Shown: positions 9,987-22,644 of the stretch, piece by piece | How positions within the stretch are numbered: position 1 is the first letter of the stretch | Layout of the letters: every line of letters begins with the position of its first letter | Source of the DNA: Streptomyces sp. NBC_00483 | GTDB lineage: Bacteria > Actinomycetota > Actinomycetes > Streptomycetales > Streptomycetaceae | Direction: 5' to 3' | Length of the DNA stretch: 64,000 bases | NCBI RefSeq assembly: GCF_036013745.1 | Contig: NZ_CP107880.1 | Coordinates: 2,356,001 to 2,420,000 of the forward strand | Position numbers and translations under genes: made by a program | The notes under the pieces: generated by a model | Told to the model about the DNA's origin: nothing | Seen by the model: only the letters and a program-made list of their open reading frames with translations | Database searches by the model: none

Positions 9987-10766
9987 GTGGTCACCAAGGA
10001 TCAGCGGCAGCGTCAGCTCGCCCGGGAGAAGTTCCTCCGCCAGCAGCAGCGGCGCGAGTCCGCTCGACGCAAGGCACGCACCCGCAACACCGTGATCGCC
10101 GCCGTGCTCGCGGTGGCCGTCCTCGGCACGGGCGGCGCGTACGCCGCCGGGGCCTTCAGCGGTGACAGCGCGAAGGACACCTCGGGCGCGAAGCCCAGCC
10201 CGTCGCCCTCGGCGAGCAAGAAGGCGTCCGAACCCAAGATGGCGATCGACAAGAAGGCCAAGTACGACATGGCCTTCAAGACGAGCGCCGGTGACATCAC
10301 CGTCGCCATGGACGCGGCGAAGACCCCGCACACCGTGAACTCGTTCAAGCACCTCGCGGACAAGGGCTTCTTCGACGGTACGAAGTGCCACCGCCTCACC
10401 ACCAAGGGCATCTACGTCCTGCAGTGCGGCGACCCGGAGGGCACCGGCGCGGGCGGCCCCGGCTACACGGTCCCCGACGAGAACCTGGGCGGGCTCGGCA
10501 AGCCGGCCAAGGACGGCTCGGTGACCTACAAGGCGGGCACGGTCGCGATGGCGAACACCGGGCAGCCCGACTCCGGCGGCAGCCAGTTCTTCCTCGTCTA
10601 CAAGGACAGCAAGCTGACGCCTACGTACACGCCCGTCGGCACGATGGACGCGAAGGGCCTCAAGGTCGTCCAGGACGTCGCGGCGAAGGGCGTCACCGGC
10701 GGCTCGGAGGACGGGGCGCCGAAGGAGGCCGTCAAGGTCAGCAAGGCGACGGTCACCAAGAAGTGA
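9987..10766 (+). CDS. Membrane-anchored cyclophilin-type peptidyl-prolyl isomerase
   Basis: A 259-residue protein. It has a basic N-terminus (RRKARTRN), one transmembrane helix (about 35-57) and a Ser/Pro/Lys-rich linker with SPSPSASKK, so the catalytic domain is predicted outside the membrane. The cyclophilin domain (about 92-250) shows HTVNSFKHLADKGFFDG, GTGAGGPGY and PDSGGSQFFLVYKD. The start is GTG 9987 after a clear ACGAGGAGA ribosome site. It probably assists folding of exported proteins. It is divergent from the hydrolase-hisS operon. Confidence 0.93.
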   Translation: MVTKDQRQRQLAREKFLRQQQRRESARRKARTRNTVIAAVLAVAVLGTGGAYAAGAFSGDSAKDTSGAKPSPSPSASKKASEPKMAIDKKAKYDMAFKTSAGDITVAMDAAKTPHTVNSFKHLADKGFFDGTKCHRLTTKGIYVLQCGDPEGTGAGGPGYTVPDENLGGLGKPAKDGSVTYKAGTVAMANTGQPDSGGSQFFLVYKDSKLTPTYTPVGTMDAKGLKVVQDVAAKGVTGGSEDGAPKEAVKVSKATVTKK

Positions 10767-10918
10767 GGCCAAAGGGCCACCCCACGCGCGTGTAGGCACG
10801 GAATTGAGCCGCGCTGAGTGCGGACAGTGGGGTGGCCGGTCGCCTAGATTGGCTTCGAGCGGCGCGGATTCGAGCCGCGTTGTGGAGGGCGGGCCGGGCC
10901 CGCCAGGAAACTGTGGAC

Positions 10919-10952
10919 GATGCCCCGGGGCGGGACGCCCCGCGCAGGCATC
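10919..10952 (+). promoter_or_regulatory. Hairpin directly before the DUF349 ribosome site
   Basis: Inverted repeat with GATGCC (10919-10924) and GGCATC (10947-10952) enclosing a second GC-rich stem (CCGGGGC/GCCCCG). It ends four bases before the GGAGGAGG ribosome site of the next gene. A second stem, GGGCGGGCC/GGGCCCGCC, lies just upstream near 10885-10903. A regulatory role is inferred only from position. Confidence 0.4.
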
Positions 10953-10968
10953 ATGTGGAGGAGGCGCT

Positions 10969-12201
10969 GTGAGCAGCGACCCGTGGGGCCGCGTCGATGA
11001 GACGGGGACCGTGTACGTGCGTACGGCCGACGGCAGCGAGCGAGAGGTCGGTTCGTGGAAGGCGGGGTCTCCTGACGAGGCCCTGGCCTACTTCAAGCGC
11101 AAGTACGACGGCCTGGTCGTCGAGATCGGGCTCCTCGAACGCCGGGTGAAGACGACCGACCTGTCGGCCAAGGACGCCATGACGGCGATCGAGCACCTGC
11201 GCGAGCAGGTCACGGACGCCCACGCGATCGGCGACCTGGAAGCGCTCGGCAAGCGGCTCGACAAGCTGGTGGAGAGCGTCGAGGCCCGCCGCGAGGAGCG
11301 CAAGGTCCAGAAGGCCAAGCAGTCCGACGAGGCGCGGCACTCCAAGGAGGCGCTGGTCGTCGAGGCGGAGGAGCTGGCCCAGTCCGAGCAGTGGCGGGCG
11401 GCCGGCGAGCGGCTGCGCGCGCTGGTGGACACCTGGAAGGGTCTGCCGCGCCTCGACCGCAAGTCGGACGACGAGCTGTGGCACCGCTTCTCGCACGCCC
11501 GCTCGGCGTTCTCCAAGCGCCGCAAGGCCCACTTCGCGTCGCTGGACGCGCAGCGCGAGGACGCCCGCAAGACCAAGGAGAAGCTGGTCGCGGAGGCCGA
11601 GTCGCTGTCGAACTCGACGGACTGGGGCGCCACGGCGGCCCGCTACCGCGACCTGATGTCGGACTGGAAGGCCGCGGGCCGCGCGCAGCGCGAGCACGAG
11701 GACGACCTGTGGAACCGCTTCCGCGGCGCCCAGGACGTCTTCTTCGCGGCCCGCAGCTCGGTGTTCGCCGAGCGCGACGCCGAGCAGGGCGAGAACCTCA
11801 AGCACAAGGAGGCGCTCGCCGACGAGGCCGAGAAGCTGCTGCCGATCGAGGACCTGAAGTCGGCGCGCGCCGCGTTCCGCTCGATCAACGAGCGGTGGGA
11901 GGCCATCGGTCACGTACCGCGGGACGCCCGCCCGAAGGTCGAGGGCCGGATGCACACCGTGGAGCGTGCCCTCCAGGAGTCCGAGGAAGCGGAGTGGCGC
12001 CGTACGAACCCGGAGGCGCGTGCCCGTGCGGAGGGCCTTACCGGCCAGCTGCAGGCGGCGGTCGACAAGCTGAGCGGGCAGGTCGAGCAGGCGCGGGCGC
12101 AGGGCAACAACGCGAAGGCGGACAAGCTCCAGAAGGAGCTTGACGGGCGCCAGGCGTTGTTGGACCAGGCGGTTAAGGGGTTGCACGAGTTCGGAGGCTG
12201 A
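10969..12201 (+). CDS. DUF349 repeat protein
   Basis: A 410-residue, highly charged, helical protein. Three DUF349-type repeats of about 75 residues are visible, each with a Trp- and Phe-containing core (for example EQWRAAGERLRALVDTWK, DDELWHRFSHARSAFSKRRK, DDLWNRFRGAQDVFFAAR). The C-terminus is a coiled coil. The start is GTG after GGAGGAGG. The family has been linked to stress responses and growth control in other bacteria, but no biochemical role is established. It sits convergent to relA, sharing a bidirectional terminator; that neighbour says nothing certain about function. Confidence 0.9.
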   Translation: MSSDPWGRVDETGTVYVRTADGSEREVGSWKAGSPDEALAYFKRKYDGLVVEIGLLERRVKTTDLSAKDAMTAIEHLREQVTDAHAIGDLEALGKRLDKLVESVEARREERKVQKAKQSDEARHSKEALVVEAEELAQSEQWRAAGERLRALVDTWKGLPRLDRKSDDELWHRFSHARSAFSKRRKAHFASLDAQREDARKTKEKLVAEAESLSNSTDWGATAARYRDLMSDWKAAGRAQREHEDDLWNRFRGAQDVFFAARSSVFAERDAEQGENLKHKEALADEAEKLLPIEDLKSARAAFRSINERWEAIGHVPRDARPKVEGRMHTVERALQESEEAEWRRTNPEARARAEGLTGQLQAAVDKLSGQVEQARAQGNNAKADKLQKELDGRQALLDQAVKGLHEFGG

Positions 12202-12225
12202 GCCTCCACTGCGGCCGGAACGTGG

Positions 12226-12256
12226 ACGGCCCCCGAGCACTGTGCTCGGGGGCCGT
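12226..12256. terminator. Bidirectional terminator between DUF349 gene and relA
   Basis: Perfect 15-bp inverted repeat (12226-12240 with 12242-12256) built around CCCCCGAGCAC, lying between two convergent genes. No T-run follows on either strand, as is common for Streptomyces terminators. Confidence 0.8.
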
Positions 12257-12328
12257 TCCCACGCCACGGGGCTCCGCCCCGGACCCCGCGGGCTATCGTC
12301 CGAAGGCGGGGCTCAAAATGCGCTCACA

Positions 12329-14854
<2,526 letters not shown>

Positions 14855-15024
14855 CGGCGCTCCTCGTGCGCGACGGGTCCCCCGTTCAGGTCCCGGAGAG
14901 CCCATGGTATCGATCCGGCGTCCTCGGCTCGCCCCGGGCCGACGTGACGCCTTCGTACTGGTGAAACACCAGAGGCGGGCACCGGATTCCTCCGGGCCCG
15001 CCGCCAAGGCTGTGAACTGCGGCT

Positions 15025-15564
15025 TTACACCACGAGCAGGGCGTCGAGCGGCGCGCCCCGAAGCGCGGATTCGAGTCGCGCGCGGCCCGGCAGAAAACCC
15101 AGCTCCATGAGGACGGCGCAGCCCGCGACCTCGGCGCCGGCACGGCGGATCAGGTGCACCGCGGCCTCGGCGGTGCCGCCGGTGGCCAGCACGTCGTCGA
15201 TCACCATGACGCGGTCGTCGGAGCCGAGGTCCTCGGCGTGCACCTCGATCTCGGCGGAGCCGTACTCCAGGTCGTACGACTGCGCGAGCGTCGCACCGGG
15301 GAGCTTGCCCGCCTTGCGTACCGGGATGAAGCCGAGGCCCGCGCGGATCGCGACGGGGGCGCCCAGGATGAAGCCGCGCGCCTCCAGGCCGACGATCTTC
15401 GTGGCCCCGTTGCGGACACAGAGCTCGGCGAGCGTGTCGGTGAGGGCCGTGAAGGCCGCCGGGTCCGCGAGCAGCGGGGTGATGTCCTTGAACAGGACGC
15501 CGGGCTCCGGATAGTCCTGCACATCGCGGATACGGCTGAGGAGCAGCTCCTTGATGTCGGTCAT
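15025..15564 (-). CDS. apt: Adenine phosphoribosyltransferase
   Basis: A 179-residue purine-salvage enzyme converting adenine and PRPP to AMP. The PRPP-binding motif [17 protein letters not shown] is near the C-terminal third, and the N-terminus has the family segment [15 protein letters not shown]. The ATG follows a GAGGTG ribosome site. It lies between the secretion genes and relA, all on the same strand; a hairpin separates it from secF upstream. Normal length for the family. Confidence 0.95.
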   Translation of the reverse strand: MTDIKELLLSRIRDVQDYPEPGVLFKDITPLLADPAAFTALTDTLAELCVRNGATKIVGLEARGFILGAPVAIRAGLGFIPVRKAGKLPGATLAQSYDLEYGSAEIEVHAEDLGSDDRVMVIDDVLATGGTAEAAVHLIRRAGAEVAGCAVLMELGFLPGRARLESALRGAPLDALLVV

Positions 15565-15660
15565 TTCTGCACCTCAGCGAGTATGTGAAGAGTTTTTCCT
15601 GGAGGTTCGACCGCTTTGCGGCGACCGCCAACCCTAGCAGTCGCCGCTGTGCGGAAACGC

Positions 15661-15698
15661 CAAGGGCGCCAGGGCCTCGAAGGCTCCTGGCGCCCTTG
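15661..15698 (-). terminator. Terminator after secF
   Basis: 13-bp perfect inverted repeat (15661-15673 with 15686-15698, arms CAAGGGCGCCAGG and CCTGGCGCCCTTG). The 12-base loop can itself pair (GCCT/AGGC). It lies 22 bases downstream of the secF stop and separates that operon from apt. Confidence 0.8.
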
Positions 15699-15719
15699 TG
15701 ACGACCGTGAAGGTCCGGG

Positions 15720-16859
15720 TCAGCGGCGCTTGCCCGAGGGTCGGCCGCGGCCGCGGTTGCGGGCCGGCTGGTTGCGCGGACCCGCGGCGGCGGGGCCGGC
15801 GCCCGCGGGCGCGGCGTCCTGCGGCTCCTCGGCTTCCGTGTCCAGACCGCCGTCGGCCTGGTGGCCCACGACGGGCGACTCGGCCTTCGCCGCGGCGGCG
15901 GCCCGCTTGGCGAGCACCCGCTTCTTGAGCGCCTTCATCTTCGGGTCGCGCTCCTTGAGGTCGGCGACCAGCGGAGTGGCGATGAAGATCGACGAGTACG
16001 CACCGGCGGCGAGGCCCACGAAGAGCGACAGCGAGATGTCGTTCAGCATGCCCGCGCCGAGGAAGCCGCCGCCGATGAACAGCAGACCGCCGACCGGGAG
16101 GAGCGCCACGACCGTGGTGTTGATCGAGCGGACCAGGGTGCTGTTAATCGACCGGTTGGCGACCTCGCTGTACGTCCAGCGGGTCTGCTTCTCGAGACCC
16201 TTCGTCTGTTCCTTGAGCGAGTCGAAGACGACGACCGTGTCGTAGAGCGAATAACCAAGGATGGTCAACAGACCGATCACCGTGCCCTGGGTGACCTCGA
16301 AGCCCACCAGCGCGTAGATCCCGACGGTGATCGTGATGTCGTGGATGAGCGCGACGAGTGCCGCGAGCGCCATCCGCCACTCGAAGGCGATCGCCAGATA
16401 GATCACGACCAGGACCATGAAGATGGCCAGGCCCTGCCATGCCTTGTTGGCGATCGAGGCGCCCCAACTGGGGCCCACCAGGTCGGCGTTGATGTCGTCG
16501 GCCTTGATGTCCATGTCCTTGGACAGCTCGGCCTTGATCTGGTCCGACTTGGCGGTGTCGACGCCCGCGACCTGGATGCGCAGACCGCCCGAGCCGAGCT
16601 CCTGGACGAGCGCCTCGTGGCCGGAGGCCTCCGTGGCGTACTCCTCGGCCTTCTGGGCCGAGACGCTGGTCTTGGGCGTCGTGAAGATCGCGCCGCCCTC
16701 GAACTCGATGCCCATGTTCAGGCCGCGCACCGTCAGGCCGAGGATGGCCGTGATGGTGATCAGGATCGAGACGCCGTACCAGATCTTGCGCTTCCCGATG
16801 AAGTCGTACCCGACATCACCGCGATACAGCTTGGCGCCGAGATTGCCCAGCTTCGACAT
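15720..16859 (-). CDS. secF: Protein-export membrane protein SecF
   Basis: A 379-residue six-helix membrane subunit of the SecDF complex, which uses the proton gradient to complete protein export through SecYEG. The family segment [10 protein letters not shown] follows the first helix, and the later helices carry [37 protein letters not shown] and [16 protein letters not shown] basic, Ala/Gly/Pro-rich cytoplasmic tail of about 65 residues ends the protein. The ATG is one base after the secD stop, so the two are translated together. Confidence 0.96.
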   Translation of the reverse strand: MSKLGNLGAKLYRGDVGYDFIGKRKIWYGVSILITITAILGLTVRGLNMGIEFEGGAIFTTPKTSVSAQKAEEYATEASGHEALVQELGSGGLRIQVAGVDTAKSDQIKAELSKDMDIKADDINADLVGPSWGASIANKAWQGLAIFMVLVVIYLAIAFEWRMALAALVALIHDITITVGIYALVGFEVTQGTVIGLLTILGYSLYDTVVVFDSLKEQTKGLEKQTRWTYSEVANRSINSTLVRSINTTVVALLPVGGLLFIGGGFLGAGMLNDISLSLFVGLAAGAYSSIFIATPLVADLKERDPKMKALKKRVLAKRAAAAAKAESPVVGHQADGGLDTEAEEPQDAAPAGAGPAAAGPRNQPARNRGRGRPSGKRR

Positions 16860-16860
16860 C

Positions 16861-18615
16861 TCACGCCTCCTTCGGGTCGACAGGGCGGGTGGCGCGGCGG
16901 GTGCGACGCAGCGGGGGCTGCACGCCGAGGCGCTTCGGGTCGAGGCCGGACCACTTGTGCCCGCTCGTGAAGAACTTGGTGCGTGCCAGGAGCGTCATCA
17001 ACGGCTTCGTGAAGAGGAAGACCACGACGATGTCGAGCAGGGTGGTCAGGCCGAGCGTGAACGCGAAGCCCTGCACCTTGCCGACGGTCACGATGTAGAG
17101 CACCGCGGCCGCGAGGAACGACACGAAGTCGGAGACCAGGATGGTGCGCCGGGCCCGCGGCCAGGCGCGCTCCACGGCGGGACGCACGGTGCGTCCCTCT
17201 CTGATCTCGTCCCGGATCCGCTCGAAGTACACGATGAACGAGTCCGCGGTGATACCGATGGCCACGATGGCACCACAGACGGCCGGCAGGTTCAGCGCGA
17301 AGCCGATGGCCGGGCCGAGCAGCGTCATGAGGGTGTACGTGAGGATGCCGGAGGTCAGCAGCGAGGCCAGGGCGACGAGCGACAGGCCGCGGTAGTAGAC
17401 CACCAGGTAGATGATGACCAGCGCGAGGCCGATGGCGCCCGCGATCAGACCGGCGTTGAGCTGCTCACCGCCGAGCGCGGCGGTCACCGAGGTGACGCTC
17501 TGCTCGTGGAAGGTCAGCGGCAGGGCGCCGTAGGACAGCACGTTCGCGAGGTCCTGGGCGGACTCCTGGGTGAAGGAGCCGGAGATCTCGGCGTTCTGGC
17601 TCAGGGTGGAGCTGACGCTGGGGGCGGAGACCACGTCGCCGTCGAGCACGATGGCGAACTGGTTCATCGGCGACTGCTGGCTCTTGAGCTTGCTGGTCGT
17701 CGCGGCGAACTTCTTCGAGCCCGTGCCCGTGAACTCCATGTTCACGACCCACTGGCCGTTCTGCTGGTTGATGGTCGCCTGGGACTTCTTGACGTCCTTG
17801 CCGCCCACCTCGGACGGGCCGAGGACGTACTTCTGCCACTGCCCCTGGCTCTGACCGCAGGCAATGATCGGGTCGGAGGACTTCGCGCCCTCGTTGATCT
17901 TGGTGCGGGCGGCCTTGTCCGTGCAGTCGAGCTGCATGAACTTCTTCTGCAGCGCGGCGGTCGCCGGGTCGGTGCCGGCGCTCGGGGTGGCCTGCGCGTC
18001 GTCGCCGGTCTTCGCGGAGGCGCTCGGCGTCGCGTCGGCCTTGAGGCTGTCGGTGACGGCGCGGCCCTGCGTCGTGGCGCTCGGGGTCGGCGTGGCCGTC
18101 GACTTGTCGGTCGCCTTGTCCGAGCCGGTGGCCTTGTCGGTCGCCTTGCCACCCGTAGAGGCGCTCGGGGACGGGGTGGCCGACTTGTCACCCTTGCCGG
18201 CCGGCTGGCCGGAGGTCATCGTGAGCACCGGACGGAAGTAGAGCTGCGCGGTCGTACCGACCTGCTCGCGAGCCTGCTTCTCGTTCGTCCCTCGCGGGAT
18301 GTTGACGATGATGTTGCTCTTGCCCTGCGTCTGGACCTCGGCCTCGGAGACACCCATGCCGTTGACACGGCGGTTGATGATGTCCGCCGCCGTGTCCATG
18401 TTGGTCTTGTTGATCGCGTTGGGCTTGCCCGGCTCGTTCTTGGCCTCCAGCGTGATGCTGGTGCCGCCCGCGAGGTCGATGCCAAGGCGCGGGGTGAACG
18501 TGCCGGAGGCGAACATCCCCCCGACGAGCGCGACCATGATGATCACGATCAGGCCCAGGGCGCGCCCCGGCTTCGACGGGGCACCTGCCCCTCGGCTCTT
18601 CTTAGGTGTGGCCAC
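16861..18615 (-). CDS. secD: Protein-export membrane protein SecD
   Basis: A 584-residue partner of SecF. The first helix (about 18-40) is followed by LGIDLAGGTSITLEAK, the large extracellular P1 domain and five C-terminal helices with GAIVAIGITADSFIVYFERIRDE. P1 contains an extra low-complexity Ser/Thr/Lys/Ala insertion at about 140-235. Such linkers vary widely among streptomycetes. The start was set at GTG 18615 (VATPKKSRGAG), preceded by GGGAG at 9 bases; an ATG seven codons upstream is possible. Operon order is yajC-secD-secF. Confidence 0.95.
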   Translation of the reverse strand: MATPKKSRGAGAPSKPGRALGLIVIIMVALVGGMFASGTFTPRLGIDLAGGTSITLEAKNEPGKPNAINKTNMDTAADIINRRVNGMGVSEAEVQTQGKSNIIVNIPRGTNEKQAREQVGTTAQLYFRPVLTMTSGQPAGKGDKSATPSPSASTGGKATDKATGSDKATDKSTATPTPSATTQGRAVTDSLKADATPSASAKTGDDAQATPSAGTDPATAALQKKFMQLDCTDKAARTKINEGAKSSDPIIACGQSQGQWQKYVLGPSEVGGKDVKKSQATINQQNGQWVVNMEFTGTGSKKFAATTSKLKSQQSPMNQFAIVLDGDVVSAPSVSSTLSQNAEISGSFTQESAQDLANVLSYGALPLTFHEQSVTSVTAALGGEQLNAGLIAGAIGLALVIIYLVVYYRGLSLVALASLLTSGILTYTLMTLLGPAIGFALNLPAVCGAIVAIGITADSFIVYFERIRDEIREGRTVRPAVERAWPRARRTILVSDFVSFLAAAVLYIVTVGKVQGFAFTLGLTTLLDIVVVFLFTKPLMTLLARTKFFTSGHKWSGLDPKRLGVQPPLRRTRRATRPVDPKEA

Positions 18616-18755
18616 CTTCTCGTACTCCCTCTCCATCCGCCCGGCATCGGGGTTGGGTGCCCGGACGGCCATGAAATGGTCGAGAGTCCGCGCGGGTCAC
18701 GCACGAACAGGAACCGCGGGGCACATCGAGCGGACGCCCCACGGTTCCGGCCGTA

Positions 18756-19247
18756 CTACTTCGCGTCGGACTCGCCGTCGGTCTTCTTCACCTCGACGTC
18801 GTCGGCCTTCTCGGCCGGCTCGGCCTTCTCGGCCTCGACGTCCTCGGCGGCCTCGTCCTTCTTGCCGAGGTCGATGCGCGAGTCGTCAGCGTCGGTCTCG
18901 GTGAGGGAGGACGCGTCGTCCGGCACGACGGCGTCATTGGTCAGCTCGTCATCACCAACGACTTCCTCGCCGTGGACGATGCGGTTGTACTCGTCATCGG
19001 TGAGCACGGCACCGATGGCGTTCTTCGCGAACATGAGGTGGACCCCGGGGCCGGCGTCGAGGAGGACCGCGTCGTCGTGGACCTCCTTGACCGTGGCGTA
19101 CATGCCCCCGATCGTGCGGACGCCGGAACCGGGCTGCATCTCATTGCGCATGTCCGCGGCTTGCTTCTGCTTCTTCTTGGCAGACCGGGTCATCAGGAAC
19201 ATGGCCCCGATGAGCACAATGAACGGGAGGAGGGTCACAGGACTCAC
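18756..19247 (-). CDS. yajC: Preprotein translocase accessory subunit YajC
   Basis: A 163-residue protein with one N-terminal transmembrane helix (about 5-20, LLPFIVLIGAMFLMTR), a basic stretch SAKKKQKQ and the YajC fold with GSGVRTIGGMYATVKEV. A long acidic Ala/Glu/Asp-rich tail (about 100-163) goes beyond the compact E. coli protein and is usual in actinobacteria. The start is GTG 19247. First gene before secD and secF on the same strand, as part of the SecDF-YajC complex. Confidence 0.93.
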   Translation of the reverse strand: MSPVTLLPFIVLIGAMFLMTRSAKKKQKQAADMRNEMQPGSGVRTIGGMYATVKEVHDDAVLLDAGPGVHLMFAKNAIGAVLTDDEYNRIVHGEEVVGDDELTNDAVVPDDASSLTETDADDSRIDLGKKDEAAEDVEAEKAEPAEKADDVEVKKTDGESDAK

Positions 19248-19411
19248 GGGTAGGAACTTCCTTCATTCGGCCGCGTCGAGATGCGGCCGCATCGATGATG
19301 GGGTATTACGCCGCTGTAAAGGCGACGTCGGCGGAGTCTAAGCGAGTCCGCACTGTGGGAACAACGCTCAGCATGGCACCGGGGTTCCAGCCCCGGCGAG
19401 CACGCGCGCCG

Positions 19412-20491
19412 TCATGCCCCGAAGAGGTCTTGTTGTCCGCCTGCCCCAGGTCTCCCTTGGGGTGCGGTGAGTCCGAGATGGGCCCACGCGGCGGGAGTCG
19501 CCACGCGCCCCCGGGGGGTGCGCGCCAGGAGTCCCTCTCTGACGAGGAAGGGCTCGGCGACCTCTTCCACCGTCTCACGCTCCTCCCCCACGGCGACGGC
19601 GAGTGTCGAAAGTCCCACGGGCCCACCACTGAACAGCTTGAGCAGGGCTTCAAGGACGGCGCGGTCCAGGCGGTCGAGGCCGCGGTCGTCCACTTCGTAG
19701 ACGCCGAGGGCCGCGGACGCGATGTCCTTGTTGATCTGTCCGTCCGCCTTGACCTGCGCATAGTCGCGGACGCGGCGCAGCAGGCGGTTGGCGATACGGG
19801 GCGTGCCGCGGGAGCGTCCGGCGATCTCGGCGGCGCCCGCTGTGTCGATCTCCACATCGAGGAGGCTCGCCGAGCGGTGGATCACTCGCTCGAGTTCCGG
19901 TGGCCCGTAGAACTCCATGTGCGCGGTGAAGCCGAAGCGGTCGCGCAGCGGCGGCGGCAGCAGCCCCGCGCGCGTGGTCGCGCCGACGAGGGTGAAGGGC
20001 GGCAGCTCCAGCGGGATGGCGGTGGCGCCCGGGCCCTTGCCGACGATGACGTCGACCCGGAAGTCCTCCATCGCCATGTAGAGCATTTCCTCGGCGGGCC
20101 GCGACATCCGGTGGATCTCGTCGAGGAAGAGGACCTCGCCCTCCTGGAGCGAGGAGAGGATCGCCGCGAGGTCGCCCGCGTGCTGGATCGCGGGGCCGGA
20201 GGTGATGCGGATCGGGGCGCCCATCTCGGCCGCGATGATCATGGAGAGGGTGGTCTTGCCGAGGCCGGGGGCGCCGGAGAGCAGGACGTGGTCGGCGGTG
20301 GCGCCGCGCGCGCGGGCGGCGCGCAGGACCAGGTCGAGCTGCTCCCTGACCTTCTCCTGGCCGATGAACTCGCCCAGGTCCTTGGGACGCAGGGCCGCCT
20401 CTACGGCCTGGTCCTCGTGGTCGGCCGACGCACCGACGAGCCGGTCGGCCTGCGGCGTCGCGGCGTCTTCGGCGGTCTCGTCCCAGTTCAT
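19412..20491 (-). CDS. ruvB: Holliday junction branch-migration helicase RuvB
   Basis: A 359-residue AAA+ motor that drives branch migration of Holliday junctions with RuvA. Walker A is GAPGLGKTT (73-81), Walker B is FLDEIHRM, sensor 1 lies in [10 protein letters not shown] and the arginine finger region in [10 protein letters not shown]. The C-terminal winged helix is present ([17 protein letters not shown]). Third gene of the ruvC-ruvA-ruvB operon. Normal length. Confidence 0.97.
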   Translation of the reverse strand: MNWDETAEDAATPQADRLVGASADHEDQAVEAALRPKDLGEFIGQEKVREQLDLVLRAARARGATADHVLLSGAPGLGKTTLSMIIAAEMGAPIRITSGPAIQHAGDLAAILSSLQEGEVLFLDEIHRMSRPAEEMLYMAMEDFRVDVIVGKGPGATAIPLELPPFTLVGATTRAGLLPPPLRDRFGFTAHMEFYGPPELERVIHRSASLLDVEIDTAGAAEIAGRSRGTPRIANRLLRRVRDYAQVKADGQINKDIASAALGVYEVDDRGLDRLDRAVLEALLKLFSGGPVGLSTLAVAVGEERETVEEVAEPFLVREGLLARTPRGRVATPAAWAHLGLTAPQGRPGAGGQQDLFGA

Positions 20492-20558
20492 GTGTGGTGC
20501 CTCGCGTTACGGATTGGGAGGGGCGGTCGGCTTCGGATGCCCGGTCGGGGCGGCGGGG

Positions 20559-21170
20559 CTAGCGGGTGCGGTTGAGGGTCTGCAGGGCCGCCTTCAGGAG
20601 CTGGCCGACCTGCGGCGTGCCCTCCGCGGCCTCGGCCTGCGGGGCGACCGCGTCGACCGCCTCGTCGGCCTCGCGGGTCGCGTAGCCGAGGCCGATGAGC
20701 GCGGCGTGCAGCTGCTCGCGCCAGCCGCTGTTGACGGGCGCCCCGATGGCCGGGCCGCCCGTGCCGAGGGGCTCGCCGAGCCGGTCCTTCAGCTCCAGGA
20801 GCAGCTTCTGGGCCCCCTTCTTACCGATGCCGGGGACGGCCGTGAGCGACTTCTCGTCACCTGTGGAGACGGCTCTGCGCAGCGCGTCCGGGCTGTGCAC
20901 GGCGAGCATCGCCTGCGCCAGGCGCGGGCCGACGCCGCTCGCCGTCTGCAGCAGCTCGAACGTCTGCTTCTCGTCGTCGTCCGCGAAGCCGTAGAGCGTG
21001 AGCGAGTCCTCGCGCACGACGAGGGAGGTGGCGAGCTTGGCCTGCTGGCCGATACGCAGCGTGGACAGCGTGTTCGGCGTGCACTGGAGGGCCATGCCGA
21101 CACCGCCCACCTCGACCACCGCGGCGTCGGGGGCGAGGGCGGCGACGGGGCCGCTGACGAAGGCGATCAT
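20559..21170 (-). CDS. ruvA: Holliday junction DNA-binding protein RuvA
   Basis: A 203-residue protein that binds four-way junctions as a tetramer and loads RuvB. It has an OB-fold N-terminus ([12 protein letters not shown]), helix-hairpin-helix motifs ([12 protein letters not shown] and [18 protein letters not shown]) and a C-terminal RuvB-binding domain ([16 protein letters not shown]). Its ATG overlaps the ruvC stop (ATGA). Confidence 0.96.
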   Translation of the reverse strand: MIAFVSGPVAALAPDAAVVEVGGVGMALQCTPNTLSTLRIGQQAKLATSLVVREDSLTLYGFADDDEKQTFELLQTASGVGPRLAQAMLAVHSPDALRRAVSTGDEKSLTAVPGIGKKGAQKLLLELKDRLGEPLGTGGPAIGAPVNSGWREQLHAALIGLGYATREADEAVDAVAPQAEAAEGTPQVGQLLKAALQTLNRTR

Positions 21171-21742
21171 GCGGTACGGCCTTTCGGTGCGTGAGAAGCG
21201 CGGGTGGCTTGGGTGGTCCTGGACGCCTGCGCCGCGTGCTGTGCCACGGCCTGCTGGAGTCGGTTCTGCGCGGGGGCCCGCCAGATGTGGCAGATGGCGA
21301 GGGCGAGGGCGTCGGCGGCGTCGGCAGGCTTGGGCGGGGCGTCGAGCCTCAGCAGGCGCGTCACCATGGCGCCCACCTGTGCCTTGTCGGCACGGCCCGT
21401 GCCGGTGACGGCGGCCTTGACCTCGCTGGGCGTGTGCAGCGCCACGGGGATGCCGCGGCGCGAGGCGCACAGCATGGCGACGGCGCTTGCCTGGGCGGTG
21501 CCCATCACCGTACTGACGTTGTGCTGGCTGAACACCCGCTCCACGGCGAGGACTTCGGGCCGGTGCTCGTCGAGCCACTGCTCGATGCCCTGCTCGATGG
21601 CGACGAGGCGGTGCCCCAACTCGGCGTCCGCGGGCGTCCGTACGACACCGACGCCGCGCATCGTCAGCGGCCGTCCCGCGATCCCCTCGACCACGCCGAC
21701 ACCGCACCGGGTGAGACCCGGGTCCACCCCGAGAACGCGCAC
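21167..21742 (-). CDS. ruvC: Crossover junction endodeoxyribonuclease RuvC
   Basis: A 191-residue resolvase that cuts Holliday junctions symmetrically. The first catalytic aspartate is in [12 protein letters not shown]. The second acidic residue is in VLAVERVF, and the C-terminal acidic pair is in [14 protein letters not shown]. The start is GTG 21742; four codons more can be read from TTG 21754. The last 25 residues are a variable Gln/Ala/Thr-rich tail. First gene of the ruvCAB operon. Confidence 0.96.
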   Translation of the reverse strand: MRVLGVDPGLTRCGVGVVEGIAGRPLTMRGVGVVRTPADAELGHRLVAIEQGIEQWLDEHRPEVLAVERVFSQHNVSTVMGTAQASAVAMLCASRRGIPVALHTPSEVKAAVTGTGRADKAQVGAMVTRLLRLDAPPKPADAADALALAICHIWRAPAQNRLQQAVAQHAAQASRTTQATRASHAPKGRTA

Positions 21743-21798
21743 GCCTGCCCCCAACCTTCGATCGCCTGTTTGTGCAGGCTATCGGGTGCCACTGACAA

Positions 21799-21838
21799 AG
21801 CGACGGGCCGACGGGGTGTGTCCCATCGGCCCGCCGCT
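21799..21838 (-). terminator. Terminator after the YebC-family gene
   Basis: 17-bp inverted repeat (21799-21815 with 21822-21838) in which both differences become G-U pairs in the minus-strand RNA, followed by TTTGTC. It lies 9 bases after the stop and separates the gene from ruvC. Confidence 0.8.
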
Positions 21839-21847
21839 GATGTCACG

Positions 21848-22600
21848 TCAGGCGTCGACCTTCTCCATGACCTCGTCGGAGACGTCGAAGTTGGCGAAGA
21901 CGTTCTGCACGTCGTCGCTGTCCTCGAGCGCGTCGATCAGCTTGAAGATCTTGCGCGCGCCCTCCTCGTCCAGCTCGACCTGCATGGTCGGGACGAAGTT
22001 GGCGTCCGCCGAGTCGTAGTCGATCCCGGCCTCCTGGAGCGCGGTGCGCACCGCGACCAGGTCGGTGGCCTCGGAGAGCACCTCGAAGGACTCGCCCAGG
22101 TCGTTGACCTCCTCGGCGCCCGCGTCGAGCACGGCGCCCAGGACGTCGTCCTCGGACAGCTCGCCCTTGGTGACGACCACGACGCCCTTGCGGTTGAAGA
22201 GGTACGAGACCGAACCGGGGTCGGCCATCGAGCCGCCGTTGCGGGTCATGGCGACGCGCACGTCGGAGGCGGCACGGTTGCGGTTGTCGGTGAGGCACTC
22301 GATGAGCACCGCGACACCGTTCGGCCCGTAGCCCTCGTACATGATCGTCTCGTAGTCGGCGCCGCCGGCCTCGAGGCCGCCGCCGCGCTTGACCGCGGAG
22401 TCGATGTTCTTGTTCGGGACCGAGCTCTTCTTGGCCTTCTGGATGGCGTCGACAAGCGTCGGGTTTCCATCGGGGTCGATGCCGCCGGAGCGCGCCGCAA
22501 CCTCGATGTTCTTGATCAGCTTCGCGAAGAGCTTGCCGCGCTTGGCGTCAACCACGGCCTTCTTGTGCTTCGTCGTAGCCCATTTAGAGTGGCCGGACAT
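21848..22600 (-). CDS. YebC/PmpR-family regulator
   Basis: A 250-residue member of the YebC/PmpR family, starting [22 protein letters not shown], with segments [12 protein letters not shown] and [14 protein letters not shown]. Members have been described as DNA-binding regulators and, more recently, as translation factors relieving ribosome pausing. The ATG has a GAAGGAGA ribosome site. It is encoded between pdxT and ruvC, a conserved order in actinobacteria. Confidence 0.94.
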   Translation of the reverse strand: MSGHSKWATTKHKKAVVDAKRGKLFAKLIKNIEVAARSGGIDPDGNPTLVDAIQKAKKSSVPNKNIDSAVKRGGGLEAGGADYETIMYEGYGPNGVAVLIECLTDNRNRAASDVRVAMTRNGGSMADPGSVSYLFNRKGVVVVTKGELSEDDVLGAVLDAGAEEVNDLGESFEVLSEATDLVAVRTALQEAGIDYDSADANFVPTMQVELDEEGARKIFKLIDALEDSDDVQNVFANFDVSDEVMEKVDA

Positions 22601-22644
22601 CTGCCTGTCTCCTTCGCGTAACCAATTTACGAACGCCAGAGATC

